Shown: in pieces, positions 18,683 to 26,355 of the stretch
How the letters are laid out: each line of letters begins with the position of its first letter
Numbering within the stretch: the stretch's first letter is position 1
Origin: Ravibacter sp037191015
Lineage (GTDB): Bacteria; Bacteroidota; Bacteroidia; Cytophagales; Spirosomataceae
NCBI GenBank assembly: GCA_037191015.1
Contig: JBBCKD010000015.1
Span: forward strand, 310,001 to 374,000
Length of the DNA stretch: 64,000 nucleotides
Reading direction: 5' to 3'
Translations under genes and position numbers: made by a program
The notes under the pieces: generated by a model
Seen by the model: the letters and a program-made list of their open reading frames with translations, nothing else
The model's database searches: none
What the model was told of the DNA's origin: nothing

Positions 18683-19921
18683 TTACTTTTTAAACACTAG
18701 CGCTTTTACCGGTTGTATCCTGGAGATAATAGAAGTAGGGATCAGTATGATCAGGCCGACGATAACGATAGTCGCCAGGTTGATCCAAAGCAGTGTAGGC
18801 CAGTCCATCAGGATCGGGACAGTGTCTATGAAGTAGTTGGCCGGGTCGAGCGGGATGATTTTGAACCGCTGCTGAACCAGGCAGAGCAGGATACCTGTCA
18901 CATTGCCGTAAAGAAGCCCTTTCCGGAGAATATCGAGGCCGACGCTAAAGAAAATCCGACGGATCTGGCTGTTGGAGCTGCCAATGGTTTTAAGAAGACC
19001 GATCATTGGCGTACGCTCCATGATCATAATCAGCAGAACCGATATGATGTTAAAGCAGGCAACTATCAGGACCAGCGTGATAAGGACCGTCGTATTGGTA
19101 TCCATAAGCAGCAGCCAGTCGAATAGCAGCCGCTGCAGATCCGTGATTTTAACCAGAAACAAGTCAGGCGGCATCTCGTTATAGATGCTTTTATAGGATT
19201 CGTCGAGCTTGTGAAAGTCTTTTACATACAGTTCGTAGCTGCCTACCGCGTGGTTTTCCCAGTTGTTGATCCGCCTTAACAGGCCGATATCGCCTATCAG
19301 CATCTTGTCGTCGAACTCTTCCACAAGTCCGGTCTCATAGATCCCCACAACCGTCAGGTTTCTTACGCGCGGCGGCGACTGGACGAAATACATGAGCACT
19401 TTGTCGCCGACTTCCAGGAGCAGCTCCTTTGAAATTTTCCGGCTGATGATGATCTCAGTGGTATAGGTAGTATCGCTCGCCGAAGAGTCCAGCCTGATAG
19501 CGCGTCCGTCGACTATGCAGCTATTGAATTTCTGCCAGTCATAATCGGCGCCGACTCCTTTGAAGATAACGCCTTTCATTTCCGACGAAGTCTTCAATAC
19601 GCCCGATTTGTGTATAATACCCTGCCATCTTGCAAGATCGGGAATTTGTTCAAACTGGCGGGTCAGGTAGTCTGTCTCCGATATGGGCGCTTCTTCATAG
19701 AGGTTATTCCCGGCAATCAGCTTGGTGAGCCTCATATGCGAGCCGAAGAGAAAGACTTTCTGCTGGATAGTATCCTTGTAGCCGAACAAAACCGCGAACG
19801 TAATGATCGCCACTACAATTCCTATTGCCACGCCCGCTATCCCGATGACATAGACGGTAGCCGAAAAAGTGCCGGCTGTATTGCGGCGGATGCGTTGAGA
19901 TATAAACGAAGCGAATCTCAA
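18683..19921 (-). CDS. FtsX/LolC-E-type ABC transporter permease
   Basis: The 412-aa inner-membrane protein has the four-helix FtsX layout: helix 1 (about 20-45, YVIGIAGVAIGIVVAIITFAV), a large periplasmic MacB-type domain (about 50-265), and three C-terminal helices (about 275-300, 325-350, 375-400) including the FtsX segment TVLITLVLIVACFNIISVLLI. The family comprises lipoprotein-releasing (LolC/E) and MacB-like mechanotransmission permeases; the ATPase partner is not in the window. A second member of the same family occurs at 46130-47359. A TAnnTTTG element stands 39 bp before the start codon. Confidence 0.88.
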   Translation of the reverse strand: MRFASFISQRIRRNTAGTFSATVYVIGIAGVAIGIVVAIITFAVLFGYKDTIQQKVFLFGSHMRLTKLIAGNNLYEEAPISETDYLTRQFEQIPDLARWQGIIHKSGVLKTSSEMKGVIFKGVGADYDWQKFNSCIVDGRAIRLDSSASDTTYTTEIIISRKISKELLLEVGDKVLMYFVQSPPRVRNLTVVGIYETGLVEEFDDKMLIGDIGLLRRINNWENHAVGSYELYVKDFHKLDESYKSIYNEMPPDLFLVKITDLQRLLFDWLLLMDTNTTVLITLVLIVACFNIISVLLIMIMERTPMIGLLKTIGSSNSQIRRIFFSVGLDILRKGLLYGNVTGILLCLVQQRFKIIPLDPANYFIDTVPILMDWPTLLWINLATIVIVGLIILIPTSIISRIQPVKALVFKK

Positions 19922-19959
19922 AAGGGAAACTATTTACCGGGACGTGTTTTTTGATTGCA

Positions 19960-19967
19960 CAAAATTA
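19960..19967 (-). promoter_or_regulatory. -7 promoter element (TAATTTTG) of the FtsX permease gene
   Basis: The plus-strand sequence CAAAATTA reads TAATTTTG on the minus strand, a full match to the Bacteroidota -7 consensus TAnnTTTG. It would give a leader of about 32 nt before the ATG at 19921. No clear -33 TTG was found at the right distance. Confidence 0.5.
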
Positions 19968-20018
19968 GCGAAAACATTTGCCGTTTTCGAGCCTGGTCAG
20001 ATTTGTGTTTGTCAATCG

Positions 20019-21587
20019 CTATTTCCCGCGTAAGCCTATAAACGGGATAATCATTTCTTCCATGGAGACGCCCCCGTGCTGAAAGGTATCGCGGTACAGG
20101 TTTACGTACTGATTGTAGTTATTGGGGTAAGCAAAAAAATAGTCCTCTTCCGCAAATACATAAGCGGTGGAAACATGCGGCTTCGGCAGGAACAACCTTT
20201 CCGGCTTACGGCATACGAAGATATGATCATCTCCGAATCCCAGGTTTTTACCATGCTTATACCGGAGGTTTGTGTTGGTCTCCCTGTAGCCCACGATCTT
20301 AACGGGCTTCTGAACCCTGATCATACCGTGATCGGTCGTTATAACCACCCTGCACTTTTTGTCTGCAATCCTTTTGAGAAGGTCCATCAGGGGTGAATGA
20401 AGCAGCCACGACCGCGTGATCGACCGGTAGCCGGCATCGTCGGGAGCAAGCTCCTTGATCATCTGCATATCAGTTCGTGCGTGACTGAGCATGTCGACGA
20501 AATTATAGACAATCGCATTGAACTGGTTGCCCATCAGGTTGGGAAGGTTGTCTACCAGCGCCTTCCCCTGGTTGCTGTTCAGGATCTTGTTATAGGAGGA
20601 TTTAATCTGGCCGAGTTGGTTCCTCTCCAGTTGTTTTTTGAGGAAATCGGCTTCGTAATTGTTAAGGCCTTCTTCTCCTTCGGGGGTGTTTTCGTCGCTC
20701 ACCCACCACTGCGGGAACATGCGCTCCATTTCCGACGGCATCAGCCCCGAGAAAATGGCGTTCCGCGAATACCCGGTAGTAGTCGGAAGGATAGAAAAGT
20801 AAGCGCTGTCTTCTTCTATGACAAAGAATTCTTCAAGCAGAGGTTGTATAACCTTCCATTGATCATACCTGAAATTGTCTATCAATATGAAAAAAAGCGG
20901 ATCGGAGGAGGCCTTCAGCAGAGGGAACACCTTTTGTTTCATGATCTGGTGGGACAAAAGAGGCTTGTCCGCTTTCGGGTCATTCAGCCAGTCCTCGTAA
21001 GATTCTCTTATAAATTTGCTGTAGTTGGAGTTTGCCTCACTTTTCTGCATAATGAAAACTTCCGACATCCCTTCATCGTCAGATTTCTCCAGCTCCAGCT
21101 CCCAGTAAACCAGCTTTTTGTAAATATCGACCCACTCGTCGTGGCCGAGGCGGTCCTGGTACTGCATGGCCAGGCTGCGGAATTCCTGCTGGTAGCTCTG
21201 CGTGGTTTTTTCGGTGATCAGCCTTTTATTATCCAGTATTTTTTTCAGCGACAATAAGATCTGGTTCGGGTTCAGGGGCTTTATCAGGTAGTCATCGATT
21301 TTGGACCCGATAGCATCTTCCATAATATACTCTTCCTCACTTTTCGTGATCATCACAACAGGCAGCGATGGGAATGCCTGCTTGATCTGGGCGAGCGTTT
21401 CCAGCCCCGACATACCGGGCATCATTTCATCGAGGAACACAATGTCGTAATCTTTGTTTTCTACTTCTTCCAACGCGTCGGAACCGCTGTTAACGGGGGT
21501 AACACTGAACCCCTTGTTGGTAAGAAACATGATATGAGGTTTAAGAAGATCTATTTCGTCGTCTGCCCAGAGGATATTATATGCCAT
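20019..21587 (-). CDS. porX: PorX-type response regulator with PglZ effector domain
   Basis: The 522-aa protein has an N-terminal receiver domain (about 3-120: ILWADDEIDLLKPH, phosphoacceptor Asp in IVFLDEMMPGMSG, then VVMITKS and YLIKP). A helical linker follows, then a C-terminal PglZ/alkaline-phosphatase-superfamily domain (about 200-520: FFILIDNFRYDQW with metal-binding Asp, NAIVYNFVDMLSHARTD, VVITTDHGMIRV, GDDHIFV). This is the exact layout of PorX, which works with the histidine kinase PorY and an ECF sigma factor to control type IX secretion genes, and whose PglZ domain has been reported to cleave oligonucleotides. Length matches the family. No porY lies in the window. A T9SS cargo gene is 8 kb away. 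Confidence 0.95.
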   Translation of the reverse strand: MAYNILWADDEIDLLKPHIMFLTNKGFSVTPVNSGSDALEEVENKDYDIVFLDEMMPGMSGLETLAQIKQAFPSLPVVMITKSEEEYIMEDAIGSKIDDYLIKPLNPNQILLSLKKILDNKRLITEKTTQSYQQEFRSLAMQYQDRLGHDEWVDIYKKLVYWELELEKSDDEGMSEVFIMQKSEANSNYSKFIRESYEDWLNDPKADKPLLSHQIMKQKVFPLLKASSDPLFFILIDNFRYDQWKVIQPLLEEFFVIEEDSAYFSILPTTTGYSRNAIFSGLMPSEMERMFPQWWVSDENTPEGEEGLNNYEADFLKKQLERNQLGQIKSSYNKILNSNQGKALVDNLPNLMGNQFNAIVYNFVDMLSHARTDMQMIKELAPDDAGYRSITRSWLLHSPLMDLLKRIADKKCRVVITTDHGMIRVQKPVKIVGYRETNTNLRYKHGKNLGFGDDHIFVCRKPERLFLPKPHVSTAYVFAEEDYFFAYPNNYNQYVNLYRDTFQHGGVSMEEMIIPFIGLRGK

Positions 21588-21725
21588 AATCTAAGGATTC
21601 TGAATAAAATTAATTTACGATGGTTATTCGTATATTCTAATCTAACGAAATACGGTAGGAAGAAATTTCATGCCTTCCGCTTCATACCTGCCGCCTCATG
21701 CCTCTGCTTATAATAATCCAGGCAG

Positions 21726-22466
21726 TTACGACAGGAACTTTTTAGTAACTGTAGCAAGGTCGTCGGGCGTATCGACACCGTGGGATTCATACCGGGTGAC
21801 TACTGCCTTTATCGAAAAACCGTTTTCAAGCCATCGCAGCTGCTCGAGCGCCTCCGCCTTTTCCAGGGGAGAAACTTCCAGCCTGGTAATGGCAGAAAGG
21901 ACATCCGCACGGTAGGCATATATACCTATGTGTTTATAATACCGGTGCCTGAGTAGCCACTCGTTTTTAGGGACTCCCCTCAGGAAGGGAATAGTTTGAC
22001 GGCTGAAATACACCACATCATTTTTATTATTCAGAATGGCTTTCGGCACATTTTCGTTGAAGAGCACTTCCGGATCATCTATAGGCTTTACCAGGGTGCC
22101 CAGTTGAATATCGCCGTTTAAAATAGCCGCGAGCTCATCGATCTGTTCAGGCTGTATAAACGGTTCGTCACCCTGGATATTGACCACATAATCGAATTCG
22201 CCGCTGTTTTTCACAAGTGCTTCGTAACAGCGGTCCGTACCGCTTTTATGGTCAGGAGATGTCATCACTACTTTGCCGCCGAAACTTCTCACGTGCCGCT
22301 GAATGCGTTCGTCGTCGGTAGCCACTACTATATCGTTGAGATAACGGGCTTTCAGAACCTGTTCGTAAACCCGTTGTATCATGCTCTTTCCGCCTATCTC
22401 AGCCAGCGCCTTAGCCGGGAAACGGACTGAAGCGTAGCGGGCAGGTATTATTCCTAATATGTTCAA
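21726..22466 (-). CDS. kdsB: 3-deoxy-manno-octulosonate (CMP-KDO) cytidylyltransferase
   Basis: This 246-aa cytosolic enzyme activates KDO with CTP to CMP-KDO for lipopolysaccharide core synthesis. The family signature is clear: GIIPARYASVRFPAKAL at residues 5-21, VATDDERI, VVMTSPDHKSGTDRCYEA, NIQGDEPFI (metal and CTP binding) and HIGIYAYR. Length is normal. A full TAnnTTTG element with an upstream TTG lies 64-90 bp before the start, so the gene has its own promoter, back to back with the DUF4905-like gene. Confidence 0.95.
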   Translation of the reverse strand: MNILGIIPARYASVRFPAKALAEIGGKSMIQRVYEQVLKARYLNDIVVATDDERIQRHVRSFGGKVVMTSPDHKSGTDRCYEALVKNSGEFDYVVNIQGDEPFIQPEQIDELAAILNGDIQLGTLVKPIDDPEVLFNENVPKAILNNKNDVVYFSRQTIPFLRGVPKNEWLLRHRYYKHIGIYAYRADVLSAITRLEVSPLEKAEALEQLRWLENGFSIKAVVTRYESHGVDTPDDLATVTKKFLS

Positions 22467-22529
22467 AGTGATTTCGGGTTGATTTGACGTGAGTTAAGTT
22501 TGCTGAAAAAGTTTATACATATCGGGCAG

Positions 22530-22556
22530 CAAAGTTAAAGGAATAATGGGAATCAA
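22530..22556 (-). promoter_or_regulatory. kdsB promoter (TTG-N16-TAACTTTG)
   Basis: The minus strand carries TAACTTTG (22537-22530), a full TAnnTTTG match, and TTG at 22556-22554, 16 nt upstream. The spacing is slightly short of the usual 17-23 nt. The predicted leader is about 57 nt. Confidence 0.5.
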
Positions 22557-22633
22557 TAAAACAAGCCGGTTTACAGCTCTCCGACCCGTCAATTAATTAG
22601 TCGGGGAAAGGAGGCAAACAGGGCGGAGCATGT

Positions 22634-22641
22634 TAACTTTG
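22634..22641 (+). promoter_or_regulatory. -7 promoter element (TAACTTTG) of the DUF4905-like gene
   Basis: A full TAnnTTTG match 23 bp before the proposed TTG start codon. It forms the divergent partner of the kdsB promoter about 100 bp away. No -33 TTG is seen. Confidence 0.4.
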
Positions 22642-22663
22642 TATGTAAAACAGTTTTTGCGTA

Positions 22664-23455
22664 TTGAAACCGGTTCCGGAAGAAATTTCTTATCACATGC
22701 CAGGGCAGATCTGGAGGGCGTTTCCCTGTGAAGGTGGCCGCTGGGTGATAGAATGGCGTATACCGGAAGGAAAGCAGCTGGGGTTTTCGGTCATAGATCC
22801 GTCAAATCCCGAAGCCCCTGTCACGGAAGCGGCGACAGGCGGCATAGACTGGTGGTCGTCGCTCGCAGGAGCAGGCATGCACTGCTTTTTTGTGCACGGT
22901 TATCGGAATACGGATATTCCCGAACCGACAGACCTGATGGCGTTCGACATGGGCAGCGGAGAAATGAGGTGGGTGCTTCCGGGGTATCGTTTTGAAGGGA
23001 TTTCGGAACAAAAGACTTTACTGGCAGGAAGAAAAGACGCAGGAGGGATCTCCGTTTTTGAGTGTGACGAGCTTACAGGCGCACCCTCGGCGACTCCCGC
23101 CGGCAGCCGGGTAAAACCTGCAACAGACTGGCTGGAAGCCCACCGTTATACCAGGGGTGAAGAATACTACGATTTCCTGGTGCGCTTTTTGAAGAAAAGT
23201 GTGGGAATGTCGCCTGCAGGAGCCGTTGAATATTTGGACTATGCCGATAAAATGGTATTTTCTTTTTACCTTTATGAAAACAATAGTTTGGTGCAATACG
23301 TCGCTGTATTGGATCGTTTCAGGAAAGTTAAATACCTGGAGGCCATTGAAAGGGATTTGGAAAAAGAAGGGAAAGGAGGATTGGTGTTAAGGGAGGGAGT
23401 GGTTTATTTTATCAAGAATAAGAACAATTTCGTCGGTATTAATCTTGCTGTTTGA
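22664..23455 (+). CDS. DUF4905-like protein
   Basis: This 263-aa protein has a TTG start at 22664 (MKPVPEEISYHMPGQIW); the next ATG is 11 codons on. I see no signal peptide or membrane segment. It looks like a WD/beta-propeller-like repeat protein, with short strands such as WRAFPCEGGRWVIEWRI, VLPGYRFEGISEQKTLLAG and VVYFIKNKNNFVGINL. The length and layout fit the DUF4905 family of Bacteroidota, recognised from memory; no function is known. It touches the downstream LysM gene (TGA directly followed by ATG), so the two are translationally linked. Confidence 0.7.
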   Translation: MKPVPEEISYHMPGQIWRAFPCEGGRWVIEWRIPEGKQLGFSVIDPSNPEAPVTEAATGGIDWWSSLAGAGMHCFFVHGYRNTDIPEPTDLMAFDMGSGEMRWVLPGYRFEGISEQKTLLAGRKDAGGISVFECDELTGAPSATPAGSRVKPATDWLEAHRYTRGEEYYDFLVRFLKKSVGMSPAGAVEYLDYADKMVFSFYLYENNSLVQYVAVLDRFRKVKYLEAIERDLEKEGKGGLVLREGVVYFIKNKNNFVGINLAV

Positions 23456-24367
23456 ATGAGATTTCTGATTGGATTACTGACTGTTTTGATATTTGCAGCG
23501 GGAGACCTGAGGGGAGAGCATGTCCCTGTCTACCGGCCCGATTCAGTAGGGCATAAATGGGAGAACGGCAAGCTTTTTGTCCTTCATAAAGTAGAAAAGG
23601 GACAGACAGTCTTTGCTATTTCTAAAAGATACGGCGCAACGGTAGATGCTATTAAGGGCGCAAATGGCGGAAGCATCGACGTTAAGGAGGGGCAGGTAGT
23701 CAGGGTGCCTTATTCGAGGTACAGGAATACCACGGCCAGGCCGGCCGGTACGGAAGCTGCGGGGATCCCGGTGGAAGCAAAGCCTGTTGAACCAACGGTC
23801 AGGAGGGATGCAGCAGGTACTCATACGGTCGAGGTAGGGAATACGCTCTATAATATTGCTTCAAAGTATGGTATCTCGGTTTCCGATCTTAAAGCGTGGA
23901 ACGGATTAAAGTCCGACCAGGTGATGCTGGGACAGGTTTTGATGGTTTCGTCGGGTAAGTTTGCGGAGAATAACCAGGCGCCCAGGGTGTCGGTCGCCGC
24001 ACCGGCCGATTCTGTACGGGCAGATCTGGCGGCAGAGAAACTGGTAAAAGCCGAACCTGCTGCACCGCCTGCCGCTACTCACGTTAAATCGGTCAGCCAG
24101 CAGGGGTTGGCAGAAAAAATAGACGTGGGAGGCAACTCCTCTCCCAAATATCTGGCCTTGCACAGGGACGCACCGATCGGCACACTGATCCAGGTGACCA
24201 ACCAGTCGAACCAGGAGGTTATATGGGCGAAGGTAATTGGCCGCATTCCCGATACCAGTATTAACGAGGATATAGTAGTAAAGCTGTCAGGAAATGCATT
24301 TGATAAAATTTCCCCTCAAACCCGCAGATTCCGGGCAGAAGTAATGTATAGTCAAAAAACCGAGTAA
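23456..24367 (+). CDS. Secreted protein with two LysM domains and an RlpA-like C-terminal domain
   Basis: This 303-aa envelope protein has a signal peptide (1-19). LysM domain 1 is at about 43-85 (FVLHKVEKGQTVFAISKRYG) and LysM domain 2 at about 122-166 (THTVEVGNTLYNIASKYGIS). A Pro/Ala-rich linker leads to a double-psi beta-barrel-like domain (about 225-302: LALHRDAPIGTLIQVTNQSN, then IPDTSINEDIVVKLSGNAFD). LysM binds peptidoglycan; the RlpA-like fold in other bacteria belongs to lytic transglycosylases, but the usual catalytic Asp/His context is not evident here, so it may be structural. It begins directly after the stop of the DUF4905-like gene and is followed after 2 bp by a small membrane protein gene, forming a four-gene operon to 25372. 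Confidence 0.85.
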   Translation: MRFLIGLLTVLIFAAGDLRGEHVPVYRPDSVGHKWENGKLFVLHKVEKGQTVFAISKRYGATVDAIKGANGGSIDVKEGQVVRVPYSRYRNTTARPAGTEAAGIPVEAKPVEPTVRRDAAGTHTVEVGNTLYNIASKYGISVSDLKAWNGLKSDQVMLGQVLMVSSGKFAENNQAPRVSVAAPADSVRADLAAEKLVKAEPAAPPAATHVKSVSQQGLAEKIDVGGNSSPKYLALHRDAPIGTLIQVTNQSNQEVIWAKVIGRIPDTSINEDIVVKLSGNAFDKISPQTRRFRAEVMYSQKTE

Positions 24368-24369
24368 AG

Positions 24370-24585
24370 ATGGAAAGTAATTCTCGCCGCTACAGATCAA
24401 GGAGAGAAAGAGAGAGGCAGGAGGTAAAAAATACGATAGGCTACAAAGTATGGGTGGTGATGTTCACCATCATGTACCCGTTTATAGCTGTATTTACATT
24501 TATTTTTTCAGGGATCCTGATGGCTTTTTCAGCTATATCGAGAGTAGTGGTATACCTGCTGGGAAAGGTGTATGCGAGGTCCTGA
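24370..24585 (+). CDS. Small membrane protein of unknown function
   Basis: The 71-aa protein has a very basic N-terminus (MESNSRRYRSRRERERQE) and one long or two adjacent hydrophobic helices (about 27-65: VWVVMFTIMYPFIAVFTFIF, then SGILMAFSAISRVVVYLLG). The positive-inside rule puts the N-terminus in the cytoplasm. It starts 2 bp after the LysM gene and overlaps the next gene by 14 bp, so it is translated within the operon. I do not recognise a family. Confidence 0.75.
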   Translation: MESNSRRYRSRRERERQEVKNTIGYKVWVVMFTIMYPFIAVFTFIFSGILMAFSAISRVVVYLLGKVYARS

Positions 24586-25372
24586 TCTGGCGGCGCCGGT
24601 AGTTTCCGAGGCTGTTGCCGAACTGCTAGACCTGAAATACCGGCAATTCAATGTCCCGGATTTTATCCCCTACGACCCGGTCAGCATTCCTCACAGGTTT
24701 TCCCTTCGGCAGGATATCGAGATAGCGGGGCTGTTTGCCGCTATCCTGGCCTGGGGGCAGCGTAAGACCATTATCAATAAGTCGCTGGAGCTGATGAACA
24801 TGATGGGGAACGCGCCTTACGACTTTATCCTGAACCATCAGCCCGGGGATCTCAGGAGCCTCGATACCTTTAAGCACCGTACATTCAATTCGACTGACCT
24901 ATACTATTTCATTGATTTCCTGAGAGCGCATTACAGGCGCTACGAAAGCATGGAAGACGCATTTCTGCTCTCTGATCCGGCGGATGGCATCACGGTGGAA
25001 AAAGGATTGGTAGCCTTTCACAACTATTTTTGCGAGTCTGACTTTTTCCCGGTCAGAACCCGTAAGCACGTGGCTACCCCGGCCAGAAAATCTTCCTGCA
25101 AGCGATTGAATATGTTTTTGAGATGGATGGTGCGGAAGGATGAGTATGGCGTTGATTTCGGCCTGTGGGAGCGGTTGTCTCCCGCCCGACTGGTCTGTCC
25201 CTGCGATGTACATGTTGAGCGGGTAGCCAGGAAGCTGGGCCTGATCAGGGGGCCGGGGGCTAGCTGGGCGACAGCCCTGGAACTGACGGCTGCTTTACGG
25301 CAACTGGACGAGGCCGATCCGGTTAAATATGATTTTGCCCTTTTCGGGCTCGGGATCGAAGGATCCCTGTAG
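24572..25372 (+). CDS. TIGR02757 (DUF2400)-family protein
   Basis: This 266-aa cytosolic protein opens with the family's typical LLDLKYRQFNVPDFIPYDPVSIPHRF motif region, then DIEIAGLFAAILAWGQRKTIIN, FKHRTFNSTDLYYFIDFLR, and a Cys-Lys-Arg segment KSSCKRLNMFLRWMVRKDEYGVD. The remainder (CDVHVERVARKLGL and KYDFALFGLGIEGSL) resembles the helix-hairpin-helix DNA-glycosylase fold, so a DNA or RNA binding role is possible, but none is established. The ATG lies inside the preceding small gene. The gene ends just before a long perfect inverted repeat. Confidence 0.88.
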   Translation: MRGPDLAAPVVSEAVAELLDLKYRQFNVPDFIPYDPVSIPHRFSLRQDIEIAGLFAAILAWGQRKTIINKSLELMNMMGNAPYDFILNHQPGDLRSLDTFKHRTFNSTDLYYFIDFLRAHYRRYESMEDAFLLSDPADGITVEKGLVAFHNYFCESDFFPVRTRKHVATPARKSSCKRLNMFLRWMVRKDEYGVDFGLWERLSPARLVCPCDVHVERVARKLGLIRGPGASWATALELTAALRQLDEADPVKYDFALFGLGIEGSL

Positions 25373-25390
25373 GGGAGAATGGAGAATGGA

Positions 25391-25459
25391 GAGTTGAAAG
25401 TTGAAAATTGAAAGTTGAAAGTAGGGAATTTTCAACTTTCAATTTTCAACTTTCAACTC
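25391..25459. repeat. Perfect 30-bp inverted repeat (A/T-rich, TTGAAAG-based) between convergent genes
   Basis: The left arm 25391-25420 and right arm 25430-25459 are exact reverse complements separated by 9 bp. Each arm is itself built of repeats of GTTGAAA/ATTGAAA. It lies between the convergent TIGR02757-like and DUF2911 genes, so it may act as a bidirectional terminator or be a small non-autonomous repeat. It is preceded by a short GAATGGA direct duplication (25378-25390). Confidence 0.9.
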
Positions 25460-25464
25460 CATAT

Positions 25465-26316
25465 CTAATTCTTGCCGCAGTCTTTAATTATTTTCTCAAG
25501 GCTCAGCACATACGACATGTCGTTTGCCTTCTTCGCCTCGGGAAGCCCCGCTTTTGCATCTTGTACTGCTACATCACATTTGCCGGATTTAGCGGCGATC
25601 TTTGCTCTTAAGGCATACACCCAGAAAGCCTGGTTGGATTCCAGGGCTTTGGAAGCCCAGTCAAAAGCTTTTTCAAGATCGCGGTTTGTATCGAAATAGT
25701 AATTGGCAGCCCCTACGTATGTTCCCGCTTTTACTTCAGATGCAGATGTAAGACTGCTGATCTGGGCCATGATTTCGGTGTCGGGATCCTGCTTTACCGG
25801 GAAGCTGACCTGTACATTTTCCCACCTGATCACCACATTAGCCTGGGTAGGAGTGAAGTCCTCAAAGCTGATGGTAAAATGTTCTTCAGGCTTTGCCAGA
25901 GACCGGGGCTTTACCTTGAATCTCAGCACATCGTTAGCCTCGTTGTAGGTATACGCTCCCCACGAGTCTGCATCCTTATTGAGAATGACCGTCCATTCCC
26001 CGGTAGAAGGGATGGTTAAAAGCGCATATTTCCCTGCAGCGACCCGGTTGCCGTTCACGTCCATGTCTTTTGAAAAAGCAATGTTGGTTACTTTATTGGC
26101 CCCTGTGCGCCATACCGCGTCATAAGGTATCTGGTTGCCGAATATTTTCCTCCCTTTCAGCGAAGGCCGGCTGTAATCTATCCTTACCTCCCCCAGGCCG
26201 ATACCCTGCACGACAGTAGCCGAAGGACTCGCAGCGGGAAGACTGAGCTGAGAAAACCCCGTTGCGGGAAGCAAGATCACGGCAGCCACGAAAGAAGTAA
26301 TTTTAAGCAGTCTCAT
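25465..26316 (-). CDS. Secreted DUF2911-family protein
   Basis: The 283-aa protein has a signal peptide (1-22, ending TGFSQ). The DUF2911 domain is at about 28-170 with its hallmarks: PSATVVQGIGLGEVRIDYSR, GRKIFG..YDAVWRTGANKVT, GKYALLTIPSTGEWTVILNK, and EHFTISFEDF. The C-terminal third (about 185-280) is helical and TPR-like (DLEKAFDWASKALESN, FWVYALRAKIAAKSGK). The family is found in the Bacteroidota periplasm and its function is not known. It is convergent with the TIGR02757-like gene across the 30-bp inverted repeat. Confidence 0.9.
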   Translation of the reverse strand: MRLLKITSFVAAVILLPATGFSQLSLPAASPSATVVQGIGLGEVRIDYSRPSLKGRKIFGNQIPYDAVWRTGANKVTNIAFSKDMDVNGNRVAAGKYALLTIPSTGEWTVILNKDADSWGAYTYNEANDVLRFKVKPRSLAKPEEHFTISFEDFTPTQANVVIRWENVQVSFPVKQDPDTEIMAQISSLTSASEVKAGTYVGAANYYFDTNRDLEKAFDWASKALESNQAFWVYALRAKIAAKSGKCDVAVQDAKAGLPEAKKANDMSYVLSLEKIIKDCGKN

Positions 26317-26355
26317 AGTTGTTTTTCTGGTGTAATGAATGGTTAGTTTATTTGA

